Assembly: GCF_030272615.1 (NCBI RefSeq)
Contig: NC_081406.1
Span: 459,510,072 to 459,570,071 of the forward strand
Reading direction: 5' to 3'
Source of the DNA: Cryptomeria japonica
Lineage: Eukaryota > Streptophyta > Pinopsida > Cupressales > Cupressaceae
DNA length: 60,000 nt
The position numbers were made by a program, and so were the translations under genes. Position 1 is the stretch's first letter; every line of letters begins with the position of its first letter. Of this stretch, positions 1-10,205 are shown piece by piece. The notes under the pieces were generated by a model. The model worked only from the letters and a program-made list of their open reading frames with translations. It made no database searches and was not told where the DNA came from.

Positions 1-577
1 TGATGTCTGCATGTATTTCTCTTCTTATTCTCGCATATACCTTTATACAAATATTTTTCCCAATCGCATATCGATCTTACAAATAAGATCTTACATATAT
101 ACCAAAAACTAGGACCAAAATGTATAGGTCGACTTCACAAAAGATATTACAATAAAACAATTTACAATTAAATCAATAACCAATTCAATATCTGATTCAA
201 CATGTGTCTTAATGCATTTACAACAATAATAAATCATCTCCATAGCGTGTCTTGCTGATCTGGAATAGATAGGCCTATCGGTGTTTATCCTCGACCTATT
301 TGCCGGTAACAACAAATATGAAAACACGAATATACCAATGAACAAATCTCCAAGAAAAATTGTCCAAATGATGTCTTCGACATAACCAAGTGTTTTCCAT
401 TTCATTTCAAGTGTCGTTGAATAATATATCCTGTCGATGAATAAGATACCAGTGACTGTGCATAAAGTCGCTTGCTGGTGAACATTCCCAAATCTCCAAG
501 TGCTAGTAGGCTTGACTAGAGTTGATAAGTGTTTACATGAATGAAAAAACCATATCAACATATCTAAAATACCAACA
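1..577 (-). repeat. R1: partial copia LTR, same family as R15
   Basis: On the minus strand this begins TGTTGGTATTTTAG at 577 and matches the R15 LTR (44500-45556) along its length by eye, including the TATA region and the TGTAAGATCT motif (plus strand 86-95). The LTR is cut by the left edge of the window. The right edge is followed by CAAGT, with no polypurine tract or primer site, so this is either the 5' LTR of a minus-strand element whose body lies to the left, or a solo LTR. CCGG sites present in R15 are largely lost here, so it is an older copy. Confidence 0.85.
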
Positions 578-2402
578 CAAGTTGCAGGTGTGTGACTGTA
601 ATTGTAAATTTAGGATTCATTTGCAGAGATGGAAAAACCCTTTTCGTCTCATGGATTTTTCGAAGGATCGTGCATAACTTATGCATAGTCTCGATGAATT
701 TTATCTAAATTTATAGGGAAGGTCTTTATAAGTCTAAATACCTCAGATCCAAAGTTACAGTGCGATTTTGAATTGGTAGCTCCTTATTTCACCCATTTTG
801 TCTTCATTTTTTGCATAGTCAACAAGTCGACTCTTCTACTTACAAAAGAGGATAAATTGCATTGCACCCTTGAAATTCACTTAGTATTCAGATCCTTATT
901 CACTCCAGGGTTTGGATCTAGTGAATTCAACCCCTCTTTTGAATGTAAAGTATCTCCCAAGTGAAAATCATCCTAGTGATTTCCTTTCTCTCTCCTAGGT
1001 GGGGAATCACTAGGGTTCAATTTTACACTTTACATTTTGGTGAACCCGACATCCTATATCTTAATTTTATTTCTTATTTGTTAGATCTGAATAATTGCAA
1101 TGTGCACTTTAAAATTTCATTTCCGAGTTTGATATTTTTGCGAAATTTAGAGGTTAATTGCATAAAAACCCTAATTTTTCATTTTGAGGAAATTAAGCAT
1201 GTGAAGTATATAATTTTTATTGTTTGTTTTAGATCTAATTTCTATTTCAAATTTGCAATTAAAATCAGTCTTTTTATTATAAAAATTAAGTGGTTAAATA
1301 GTAAAACCCTAAATTTTAAGGGATCTCCTATTTCGACCTTTGACTGTTGATTTGATCTATCTAAACATCTCCAAACCAGACAATTTTCTGGAATCCGTAG
1401 TAGAATCACAATATCTTTCATCTCTGAAAATTTCAAAAAATGTTTGTCGGACCGTGCATAATTTACCCACAGTCCTTGACATTTATTCTAAAATTTGGGA
1501 GTTGGATTTGACTGTATTTTACTGCTTAAATCCAGAGAGTTGGTTGATTCTATCAATTTTTAAACCTCCTAAGGTCGAAAAAAAATCAAAATTGCATGTT
1601 TGATTTCCTTGCAATTTACAAACAATCTAGATTTGAAATTGAACTTGTGCAAAATTTGGATCTTAATTCAATTTTTTAGATTTATCATTATTTTCAAATT
1701 TGTCTTCTTACTAAAAATATTCAAAATTTCAATTCCCTCCTTTTGGCAAAATTTCAAAATCAATTGGTTAGGATCTAAAACCCTAATTTTTAAATTAAAT
1801 TGGAGTTTGTGAAAATTTCAATCAAATTCATTAATTTTTAGTCCTCTAAACATTTTTCAAGTTGGCCCTATCCATTAGGTCTGGTATTCTTCAAAATTTT
1901 CTTTCAATTCATCATCTTTCACAAAACCCTAATTAGGTCCTATTTCAACATTCTAAGCTTAAATTCACCTATCTATAGATCATAAAATCACTAAATTTTT
2001 TGGAATTAGTAATAAAATCATCGTAACTATCATCCCTAAAAAATTCAAAAAGAGTTGAAGGGATCATGCATAACTTACGCACAGTCCTTGGCTTTTTTCC
2101 TGAAATTTTGGGAGACTGTTAGACTATGTTTTACTGCTCAATTCTAGAAAATTGGTTGATTTTGTCGAATTTTGTTCCCTCTAACATTAAAAATAATCTC
2201 CACTTTCAACATTCAATTTTCAAGATATAGTTTAAAATTAAGTGGTTAATTAAGAACAACCCTAATTTTAAATTAAAAAATTTCAATTCAACAACTTTGA
2301 ATTTATAAAATTAATAGATTTTTCAGGACACCCTAATTTTAATTTTCAATCTCTTTTGGATAATTATCATCATTCCTAGAAATTACACCATTCCTTCTTT
2401 AA
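578..2402. other. AT-rich non-coding stretch with degenerate repeated modules
   Basis: No protein is recognisable. Two short modules recur in diverged form. One contains GTGCATAAcTTAcGCACAGTCC (around 669, 1453 and 2061); the other contains ATTAAGTGGTTA followed by AACCCTAATTTT (around 1285, 1760 and 2237, about 476 bases apart). CCCTAA occurs at least six times between 1170 and 2330. The organisation resembles the long non-coding leader of a Ty3/gypsy element, but no LTR boundary was proven. Confidence 0.5.
1037..1054 (+). other. possible primer-binding-like site
   Basis: TTGGTGAACCCGACATCC follows TTTTACACTTTACA, so an LTR ending in CA about three bases before a primer site is conceivable. 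The matching tRNA was not identified and no partner LTR was found in the window. Weak call. Confidence 0.2.
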
Positions 2403-3393
2403 ATCAATTACTAAGGGCAGTGTTGATAGTAATTTATATTATAAAATCACTAATGATGATATACTGATTGTTGAAGTATTTGTTGATGACATTATTTTTG
2501 GAGGTGAAGATAAATTATGCATAGAATTTTCTAAGAACATGGAGAAAGAATTTGAGATGTCTATGATTGGTGAGATGAAATTTTTCTTAGGTTTGTAGAT
2601 TACTTAGACTGGCAAAGGTATTTTTATCTATAAAACTAAATAAGTTAAGGAATTGTTGAAGAAAGTTGGTATGGGAGATTCTAAACCGGTAAGTACACCT
2701 ATGGTTACAAGTGAGAAATTGACAAGGAAATAGGTTTCTGTGCTGATAAATCCTACAAGATACAAATCTATGATTGGAGGTCTACTTTATTTAACTTAGA
2801 CTAGACTTGACATTATGAATGTTGTTTGTATTGTTTCAAGATTTCAGAGCGATCCTAGAGAAAATCATGAGATGGCGGTAAAAAAGATTTTTAGATACTT
2901 GCAAGGTACATCACAATATGGTTTGTGGTATCCTAAGAATGATAACTTCACTTAATGTGCATATGCATATGCTGACAGGGCTGGAGACATTGATGACTAG
3001 AAAAGTACTTCTCGTGGAACTTTCTTTCTTCGAAAGAAGTTGGTTTCATGGATCAGCAAAAAATAGTCATATACTTCTTTATCTACTAATTTAGCTGAGT
3101 ATGTTGTTGCTACTACTAATCATACACAAGTTTTATGGATGAAGTAAATGTTGAAGGATATAGAGGTGGATTGTGATGCACTGGTAGTTATTCATTGTGA
3201 TAAGTCTTCTTCTATTGATATATCTATCAAGTATAACTTTTTAAAGGATAAGGTGGAAGCAAATGAAGTTAAACTAGTTTATGTGAACACTAAAGAACAA
3301 ATTGCAGATTTTTTCACTAAACCTTTATCTAAGGAATCTTTTCAGTACCTGAGAGATAGATTGGGGGTTTCCACACCTCTGATAGAGACTTGA
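2403..3393 (+). pseudogene. R2 reverse transcriptase/RNase H remnant
   Basis: Translation gives the copia RT catalytic region (FVDDIIFGGED near 2480-2510), then a conserved stretch reading TRYKSMIGGLLYLT, then RNase H, ending in VNTKEQIADFFTKPLSKESF and a TGA at 3391. Roughly a dozen in-frame stops interrupt it. Most are TAG or TAA where relatives have CAG or TGG codons (for example DDQKST has become DD-stop-KST near 2998), consistent with C-to-T and G-to-A decay. The RNase H AYTDADWAG motif is degraded. Everything upstream of the RT palm is missing. Clearly non-functional; identity as copia pol is firm. Confidence 0.9.
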
Positions 3394-4455
3394 TTGATGT
3401 GGTTTGGCATCAGTCCGGTATGCATTATTAGAAACACTATTCATTCCATCACTGATGTGGGATGCTACTGCTTAGAGGGAGTAGTCAGCTTTGAGATTCA
3501 TAGGCTAACATTTTTTCTTTGATAATTTTGTCAGATTTGTGGCATTCATGTCAAAGGGGGAGAGATATTGATGTGAAAAAGATAAAGAAAGAAAAAAGAA
3601 AATCATAGGGGGAGAGATAGCGATGTGAAAAATTAAGTCAAAACTTTGTAGAGATATTATTCATGGGGGGAGAGACATTGATATTCAGATCTATATGCAG
3701 GAGATTGTTGGTTGTCTTCCATAGGGGGAGACTTGTTTGGAATTTCTTGGTACTTAGATTTTTTCACATCTAGTGTTGCCATCAATGCCAAAGGGGGAGA
3801 TTGTTGGCCATTTGATGGAATTGATTATGTGTTGCATTGATGTTTTGTCATTGATGTCAACACTAGCTGTTTGGATAATTGTAGATTTTTTCACTAAACC
3901 TTTATCTAAGGAATCTTTTGAGTACCTAAGAGATAGATTGGGGGTTTCCACACCTCAGATAGAGACTTGATTGATGTGGTTTGGCATCAGTCTGGTATGC
4001 ATTATTAGAAACACTATGCATTCCATCACTGATGTGGGATGCTACTGCTCAGAGGGAGTAGTCAGCTTTGAGATTCATAGGCTAACATTTTATCTTTGAT
4101 ATTTCTATCAGATTTGTGGCATTCATGTCAAAGGGGGAGAGATATTGATGTGAAAAAGATAAAGAAGGAAAAAATAAAATCATAGGGGGAGAGATAGCAA
4201 TGTGAAAAATTAAGTCAAAACTTTGTAGATATATTATTCATGGGGGGAGAGACATCGATATTCAGATCTATATGCAGGAGATTGTTGGTTGTCTTCCATA
4301 GGGGGAGACTTGTTTGGAATTTCTTGGTACTTAGATTTTTTTCACATCTAGTGTTGCCATCAATGCCAAAGGGGGAGATTGTTGGCCATTTGATGGAATT
4401 GATTATGTGTTGCATTGATGTTTTGTCATTGATGTCAACACTAGCTGTTTGGATG
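3301..4455 (+). repeat. 577-bp tandem duplication across the R2 internal/LTR border
   Basis: The segment from the RNase H C-terminus through the 3' UTR, polypurine tract and first ~75 bases of the LTR (about 3301-3878) is repeated almost exactly at about 3879-4455. The first LTR start (3802) is therefore a stub that runs back into RNase H at about 3878; only the second (4380) continues as a full LTR. The copies differ by a handful of bases and short indels. Confidence 0.9.
3555..3801 (+). other. R2 multiple polypurine tracts in the 3' UTR
   Basis: Five GGGGGAGA-like runs occur near 3556, 3606, 3665, 3723 and 3792, the last (AAAGGGGGAGAT) directly before the LTR start TGTTGG. A GGAGATTGTTGG string near 3700 also resembles a decayed polypurine tract plus LTR start. 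The array is repeated in the duplicated copy (to 4379). Multiple polypurine tracts before the 3' LTR are a known Sirevirus trait. Confidence 0.75.
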
Positions 4456-5568
4456 TTTTACGAGCACCCTTCTGGTCCCGGTAGGTTGAGTTATTTTTGG
4501 TTAACTTGGATCCAACATGATCTAGTTAACTCCAGTATAATTTGGTGATGGAATTGGCTTGTTCATAATGGCTATACTCATATTTGGTCAGTTGGTTTCA
4601 GTCTGGTGGTTGGATGCTATCCTTCTTACACAAAAGATTGGTTTTTGGTTTCGGTGAGGGTTTCACTGGCAGATCTTTTGGTGGAGATATTTGATGAATT
4701 GAATAAGTAGCGTTGGTGTAGCTTCTAGTAGAGTTTCAGGATATTGTTGGTAATCTTGTTCGAGATGGCATTTGGAGATCATTTTTGAAGAGTGTGGGCC
4801 TATACTTGGTCTTGGTTGATCTAGGTTATGGACCGGCATTAATGTAACATGTGGAGGAATTATTGTTGTATTTCTAGGATGTCTTTTGTTTTAGTCTAAG
4901 GCCAACATGGCTTTTAATGATGTAATTGGTTTATTGTCTGGTAGCTCACCTGATTGTTTATGGTCGAGGGTTTGTATAAATAAGATGTAAGATCTCATTG
5001 TAGATCATCATGGTTTTTGTAAGAGGTCATGTTCAAGGAATGTAATATGCGAATATTGTAATGTCATTTAGAAAGAGGAGTTTGTCGATCAATGGAGATC
5101 TAATTGGATGTGTAAGAGGATTTAGTCTTCTAGTATTGAGCTTGACCAGAACTATACTCAGGCATAGGAGATGCTCTCTTTTGAAGTTCAACAGTTTTCT
5201 GGATTGTAGTCTAGATTTGTATGTAGTCAGTGAGACTCCTTTTTTTGATGAGAAGTGCATGCTCTAGGATGTTGGCCTTCCTGCAAGTGCAAGACCCTTC
5301 ATTGTAAATTCACATACTTACTATAAAAGTATTATCTAATTGTGGGTAGGCTTCCCACTGTGGTTTTTCCCTTTACCAGGTTTTCCACATACAAATATTG
5401 GTGTTGTGTGGATGGATTTTATTCTATGATTATTATTTATGCTTAATTGGATTAACTGCTATTCTGGTACTGTGGTTTTGAATTGATAATGCTTTAGGTA
5501 ATATATGATAACTGATTCACCCCCCCTCTCATTTGTCTTCCGATTATATGAACTGTCTAATACCGACA
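4380..5568 (+). repeat. R2 3' LTR (1189 bp)
   Basis: It starts TGTTGGCCATTTGATGG after AAAGGGGGAGAT and ends ...ACCGACA. It contains a TATA box at 4975-4982 and, near its 3' end (5511-5535), the family C-rich hairpin ACTGATTCACCCCCCCTCTC with a partly decayed right arm. Confidence 0.85.
4975..4982 (+). promoter_or_regulatory. TATA box of the R2 LTR
   Basis: TATAAATA in mid-LTR, followed within four bases by TGTAAGATC (4986-4994), a motif found at the same place in the R1, R3, R8 and R15 LTRs. It is the likely core promoter and transcription-start region. Confidence 0.6.
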
Positions 5569-5573
5569 TCATC

Positions 5574-7278
5574 AGAAAACTCAACTGTAACTGAAGAGAA
5601 GCACATAGAGCCTGAAAATTAGAAAACACCAAGGTATGCAAGGCTAAACCATTCAGAAAATCAGATCATTGGAGACAAAAACATGGGAGTTATGACAAGG
5701 AGAATATTGGCAAATCAAGAGGTATGTTTCATTTCTTAGATTGAACCTACATCAGTAATTGAAGCTTGTAAATATGAATGTTGGATGAAATATATGGAAG
5801 ATGAATTAGATCATGTAGAAAAGAACAATACTTTGAATTTAGTTCCCCAACCTAAAAATAAGAATGTTATTGGATCAAAATAGATTTTTAGAAATAAACA
5901 GAATGAGAATGGACAAGTTTTAAGAAACAAGGATAGATTTTTTTGGCAAAGGATATTCTTAGAAGGAAGGAATTGATTATGGTGAAAATTTTGCACCAAT
6001 AGCTAGAATTGAAGTTTTTAGACTATTTCTTGCTTATGTAGCCTATAAGAACTACAAGGTCTATCAGATGGATGTTAAGTGTGCATTCCTAAATGGATAA
6101 CCTAAAGACAAATTGTTTATTGAGCAACTTGATGGATTTTTACTGATAGATGACAAAAATATGGTTTGCAGATTAAGGAAAGCCCTATATGGATTAAAAC
6201 AAGCTCCTAGAGCTTGGTATGCAAGGCTGGATAAGTATCTTTTGAAGCTTGATTTTATAAAAGGTAATGCTGATAGTAACCTATATTATAAGATCACTAA
6301 TGATGATATTCTAATTATTGAACTATTTGTTGATGATATCATTTTTGGAGGTGAAGAAAAATTGTGCATGAAATTTTCTGATAATATGCAGAGTGAATTT
6401 GAAATGTCTATGACTAGAGAAATAAGATTTTTTCTAGGTTTGAAGATTACTCAGACTGACAAAGGCATCTTTATCTGTCAAACTAAGTATCTCAAGGAAT
6501 TGTTGAAGAAGTTTGGTGTGGAAAATTCTAAAACCGGTTAGTACTCCTATGGTTACAAGTGAAAAATTATCAATTAAGGATGTATCCCCTTTAGTAAACT
6601 CTACAAGATATAAATCCATGATTGGTGGTTTGCTATATTTAACTCAGACTAGACCAGATATAATGAATGCAGTCAGAATTGTATCAAGATTTCAAATTAA
6701 TCCTAGAGAATCATGAAAGTGAAACAAAACGGATATTTTGTTATTTGCAAAGAACAATTGAATATGGTTTATGGCACCCTAAAGAGGATGACTTTACTTT
6801 ATGTGCATATACAGATGCGGATTGGGCAGGTGATGTTGATGACCAGAAGAGAACATCTGGTGGAGCATTCTTCCTTGGGAAGAAGTGTGTCTCATGGATC
6901 AACAAGAAGGAGTCATGCATTTCTTTATCTACTGTTGAAGCTGAATATGTTGCAGCCGCAACCAATTGTACTCAATCTCTATGGATGAAGCAGAAGTTGA
7001 AGGATATACAAGTGAGTTGTAATGATATGGTAGTTATTCATTGTGATAACTCTACAATTATTGACATATCAAATAATCCAATATTTCACTCCAAGAATAT
7101 GAACATATCAATCAGGGTTAACATTTTGAAGGAAAAGGTGGAAGCAAAAGAAGTCAGATTAGTTTATGTGAACACTAAAGAGAAGATAGCAAACATATTC
7201 ACTAAACCTTTGTCTTGGCAATCATTTGAGTATTTGAGAAATAGATTGGGGGTTTCTACCCCTCCGGTAGAGACTTAA
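5574..7278 (+). pseudogene. R3 pol remnant: linker, reverse transcriptase, RNase H
   Basis: In order: the linker before RT (KTPRYARLNHSENQIIG), the RT N-terminus ([21 protein letters not shown] near 6065), the RT core (KALYGLKQAPRAWYARLDKY near 6185; catalytic FVDDIIFGGEE near 6327-6360), the thumb region, then RNase H with an intact AYTDADWAGD motif (near 6805) and an IFTKPL tail. The TAA stop is at 7276. Frameshifts lie near 5945, at 6530 (an extra A in AAACC) and near 6710 (a short deletion), with stops at 5620, 5738, 5881 and 6100. It is the best preserved plus-strand pol in the window but cannot be translated whole. Confidence 0.9.
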
Positions 7279-7546
7279 ATGATGTAGATGTGCATCATTT
7301 TGGTATGCATTATCAGAGCTATCCTTTGTTCTAGATTGATAAAATAATTCTACTACTCAGGGAGAGTAGTCAACCTCGAGATGTAGAGTTTTTTTATTTT
7401 GTTTGATTCTTTGGCACTATTGTCAAATGGGGAGAAATATATGTGAAAAATTATTGTTATTTATTGATTGCATTCCTTAGGAGGATTTTGGTGGTATTTG
7501 GTCTTTTGTTTCAAATTTGGTTTAGAGCTTCACTGTTATATTATTT

Positions 7547-8341
7547 TGTTGGCAAATGCACACTCCAATGAGAAATTGTAGGTGATTGAAGGTATTATCA
7601 TTGATGGCAACCTTACAATCATGTGATAGTGGCAGGAAGACACAGTCACTGGCACCGACAGACTCTACACTGGCATACAGATCACTGGCACCAAAAAGAA
7701 GATTACTGGCACCCTGGTTGACAAGAATTTTGTATAGATGTATTTTGTAATTAATTGTAAAATCTTTTGTAAGCTGACACAGTGGATTGTAATGTGACTC
7801 ATATATGTATCAGATCATTTTAGATCATTTAGAAGGTGTGTATAATGCAAAGTATGAAAGGAATATAGCAGACCTAATATGTGAATTATTGGATAAGGGT
7901 TTATGTATATTGCAGAGCTTAAACCGATACTGAATCTGGCATAACAGATACTGATCTGAAGTAGTACGAGACATTGGATTTGTATAATCCAATTTTTTAA
8001 GTCAGTGTGACTTCTTTTATAATTGAGCAATGAGATCTAGGCACTTGGCCTTCCTGCATGTGTAGGCCCCTATTGTAAACAATAATAGTCTCTTATTGGC
8101 CAGTAAGTGAATATTGTGGGTCACAAATCCCACCGAGGTTTTTCCCACATCAGGTTTCCTCATTAAAATATTGTGTTATGGTGTGCTTTTCATATTGTGG
8201 TTGTTGTTCTTATTTGTTGCATTATTTTTGGTTTATCGGTACATAGTTTTAATATGCTTTTCATGTTATAAGTTAAGAAAATTATTTTACCCGTCAGATA
8301 CTGATTCACCCCCCCTCTCAGTATCTTTGGGAATCCTAACA
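7547..8341 (+). repeat. R4 5' LTR
   Basis: Begins TGTTGGCAAATGCACACTCC and ends ...GGGAATCCTAACA. Related to the R13 LTR (similar start, CACTGGCA-type repeats near 7650-7710, similar end). It carries a 9-bp terminal hairpin at 8296-8326. Confidence 0.85.
8296..8326 (+). other. U5 hairpin of the R4 LTR
   Basis: AGATACTGA (8296-8304) pairs perfectly with TCAGTATCT (8318-8326) around a 13-base loop TTCACCCCCCCTC. The right arm ends 15 bases before the LTR terminus. One of the covarying hairpin set. Confidence 0.8.
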
Positions 8342-8343
8342 AT

Positions 8344-8355
8344 TGGTATCAAAGA
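8344..8355 (+). other. R4 primer binding site (mutated)
   Basis: TGGTATCAAAGA lies two bases after the LTR and corresponds to the usual TGGTATCAGAGC complement of initiator Met-tRNA, with changes in the last positions. Confidence 0.65.
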
Positions 8356-8422
8356 AAGTGAGTTGGAAGGACTTCAACCGAAAACTCATCTTTCACCAGT
8401 TGCAACTTCCTCTGAGAGTGAT

Positions 8423-8544
8423 ATGCCAGAGGTATTCAAAAGGGTAGAAAGGAAAAGAAAGCCCTCACAGGTACCCTCACCCACTCCTAGAAAAACAAGA
8501 CAAAAGCAACAGGCAATGAGGCCTCCAGTTAAGAAGTTAACTCC

Positions 8545-8575
<31 letters not shown>

Positions 8576-8811
8576 AAGAATGTAAAACAAGATATTGCTC
8601 CACTGGATAAACTCCTTAGTGAAATAACAGAAGATGGAAAGTTGAAAAACTTTAGCAAACTATACAACACACTTTCCACTGATGACAAAGAAAGCATAGA
8701 AAATAGTGTAATTTTACACTTGGATATATACAAGAAATTTTTAATGGAAATTGTTGATGAAATACCCAATAATTTGTATAGAAGACTAGAAGCTAGAAGG
8801 GTAGCCATTGT
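8423..8811 (+). pseudogene. R4 lysine-rich ORF fragment, unknown function
   Basis: An open frame crosses the interior; the first ATG after the primer site is at 8423. The N-terminal part is basic and Ser/Pro-rich (MPEVFKRVERKRKPSQ, PTPRKTRQ), followed by an uninterrupted run of lysines from an AAG microsatellite (8548-8580), then a helical, mixed-charge segment (LDKLLSEITEDGKL, YNTLSTDDKESI, EIPNNLYRRLEARRVAIVE). I recognise no gag, protease, integrase or RT motif. The frame then runs into the truncated LTR tail, so its natural end is lost. It could be a gag C-terminal or accessory segment; I do not assign a function. Confidence 0.4.
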
Positions 8812-8959
8812 TGAATCACCCCCCCCCCCCCCTCGCAGTATCTTTGGGAATCCTAACATATTTTATAGGAGATTGTTGGCGATCTTCCATTGGGGGAGAC
8901 TTGTTTGGCATTTTCTTGGCACTTAGATGTTTTTCACATCTAGTGTTGCCATCAATGCC

Positions 8960-8971
8960 AAAGGGGGAGAT
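8960..8971 (+). other. R3 polypurine tract
   Basis: AAAGGGGGAGAT directly before the LTR start TGTTGGTC, preceded by GCCATCAATGCC as in R2 and R15. Confidence 0.85.
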
Positions 8972-9596
8972 TGTTGGTCATATAATGGAATTGATTATGT
9001 GTTGCATTGATGTTTTGTCATTGATGTCAACACTTGTTGTTATGGTTGTTTATCGGCTTCCGGTAGAAGGATTGGATTGGAAAGATAATCAGTTGATTGT
9101 CACTGGTATGATTTGGTTGATGGAATAAGTTTGTAAGGATGGTTCATATGCTTCTGAAGTATGTTTCAGTCAGTTGGTATTGTTTTGATGATCGGATGCT
9201 ATCTTATGTTCTAGTAAGCTTTCTTTATTGGTCCAGTAAGGGTTTCATTGATAGAGATTTATTGAAGATCTTTGATGTAATGCATAAGTAGTGTTGGTGT
9301 AACTTCTAGAAGGGATTTAGAATGTTGATGGTGATTGTGGTCATGCCTCATTTGATTGGTGTCATTTCTTTGACGTGTGTGGATCTAATTTAGGTCAAGT
9401 GCTATCTAGGTTATGGATCAGTTTGCATGTAACATGTTGGTGGATCCTTTGATGGGCTTCCAGGATGTTTTATTAATTGGATGATATTTGTTTATCCTTA
9501 TTCCAACATGATTTATGATTTTGTTTCAAGATTATGTAATGGATCTATTGAACTATCATTTGTGTGGCCGACCTAATTGGTTAGGTTCTGGGTTAG

Positions 9597-9604
9597 TATA
9601 AATA
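9597..9604 (+). promoter_or_regulatory. TATA box of the R3 LTR
   Basis: TATAAATA, followed by TGTAAGATT (9607-9615) as in the other family LTRs. Likely core promoter. Confidence 0.6.
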
Positions 9605-10050
9605 TATGTAAGATTTCATTGTAGATCATATAGGAAATGAGCAAATAATGTAATGATAATTTGTGTAGAGGATTTGGTCGATCATAGGTGATCGAGTTGG
9701 GTTTATGTAAGAGGTTTTAGACCTCTAGTATAGAGCTTAACTAGAAATGTAATCTAGCATGTTTGAGGCTATCACCGGAAATTATTCTCTCTAGATTGTA
9801 GTCCAAATATCTTGAGGTGGTTGACATCTTTGTAGGCAATGAGACTCCATTGTAATGAGCAGTGTGCTCTAGGAAGTGTCCCTTCCTGCATGTGTAGGCC
9901 CATATTGTAATCATATACTTATTGTAGAAGTATCATCTGACTGTGGGTTGGGTTTCCCGCTATGGTTTTTCCCTTTCCAGGTTTTCCATTTATAAATTAT
10001 GGTGTTATGTGTTATTGTTGCATGGTATTGATTCTTTGGTTTTTATTTAT

Positions 10051-10128
10051 GCTTTAATGCTTAATCGGTTATACCGGTATATAAGGTATGCTTTAATGCT
10101 TAATCGGTTATACCGGTATATAAGGTTT
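10051..10128 (+). repeat. 39-bp tandem duplication in the R3 LTR
   Basis: Two identical head-to-tail copies of a 39-base unit starting GCTTTAATGCTTAATCGG and containing the palindrome ATACCGGTAT. Identical copies imply a recent duplication. Confidence 0.9.
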
Positions 10129-10155
10129 TAAGTGCTTTAATTCACATAATTTATT

Positions 10156-10188
10156 AACAACTGATTCACCCCCCCCCTCTCAGTTGTT
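10156..10188 (+). other. U5 hairpin of the R3 LTR
   Basis: AACAACTGA (10156-10164) pairs perfectly with TCAGTTGTT (10180-10188) around a C-rich loop; 17 bases remain to the LTR end. Confidence 0.8.
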
Positions 10189-10205
10189 CTCTTGTTATCT
10201 TAACA

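Larger units (their letters stand above)
2403..5568 (+). mobile_element. R2: 5'-truncated Sirevirus-like copia element
   Basis: From left to right: the C-terminal half of reverse transcriptase, RNase H, a 3' untranslated region with several G-rich polypurine tracts, and a 3' LTR. The left side breaks off inside RT at about 2403 against AT-rich DNA. The LTR's right end (...ACCGACA, 5568) abuts the linker coding region of R3, so R2 inserted into R3; the expected 5-bp target duplication would be TCATC (5569-5573), but its partner has been lost. A 577-bp tandem duplication covers the internal/LTR boundary. Confidence 0.85.
7542..8863 (+). mobile_element. R4: internally deleted LTR element with TSD TATTT
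   Basis: A complete 795-bp LTR (7547-8341), a mutated primer site, about 470 bases of coding-like sequence, and only the last ~46 bases of a second LTR (to 8858, same CAGTATCTTTGGGAATCC terminus) are enclosed by a perfect 5-bp duplication, TATTT at 7542-7546 and 8859-8863. It inserted whole into the R3 3' UTR; a later deletion removed most of the interior and nearly all of the 3' LTR. The deletion joint is around 8808-8815. Confidence 0.85.
5569..10205 (+). mobile_element. R3: copia element, 5'-truncated and split by R4
   Basis: The coding remnant (5569-7278) starts in the integrase/RT linker, where R2 inserted. The 3' UTR runs 7279-7546 and resumes at 8864-8971 after the R4 insertion; the 3' LTR is 8972-10205. 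Removing R4 and one TATTT copy aligns this 3' UTR with the homologous part of R2 (..TATA.GGAGATTGTTGG..), which supports the reconstruction. The flank after the LTR begins TTAAC; the 5' end is missing, so the target duplication cannot be checked. Confidence 0.85.
8972..10205 (+). repeat. R3 3' LTR (1234 bp)
   Basis: Starts TGTTGGTCATATAATGG after the polypurine tract and ends ...TTATCTTAACA. It shares its first ~70 bases with the R2 LTR and has a TATA box at 9597 and a 9-bp terminal hairpin at 10156-10188. A 39-bp unit is duplicated at 10051-10128. Confidence 0.85.

Noticed and set aside
1170-2330. CCCTAA words as interstitial telomeric repeats
   Set aside because: They are single copies about 100-480 bases apart within larger diverged modules, not tandem telomere units.
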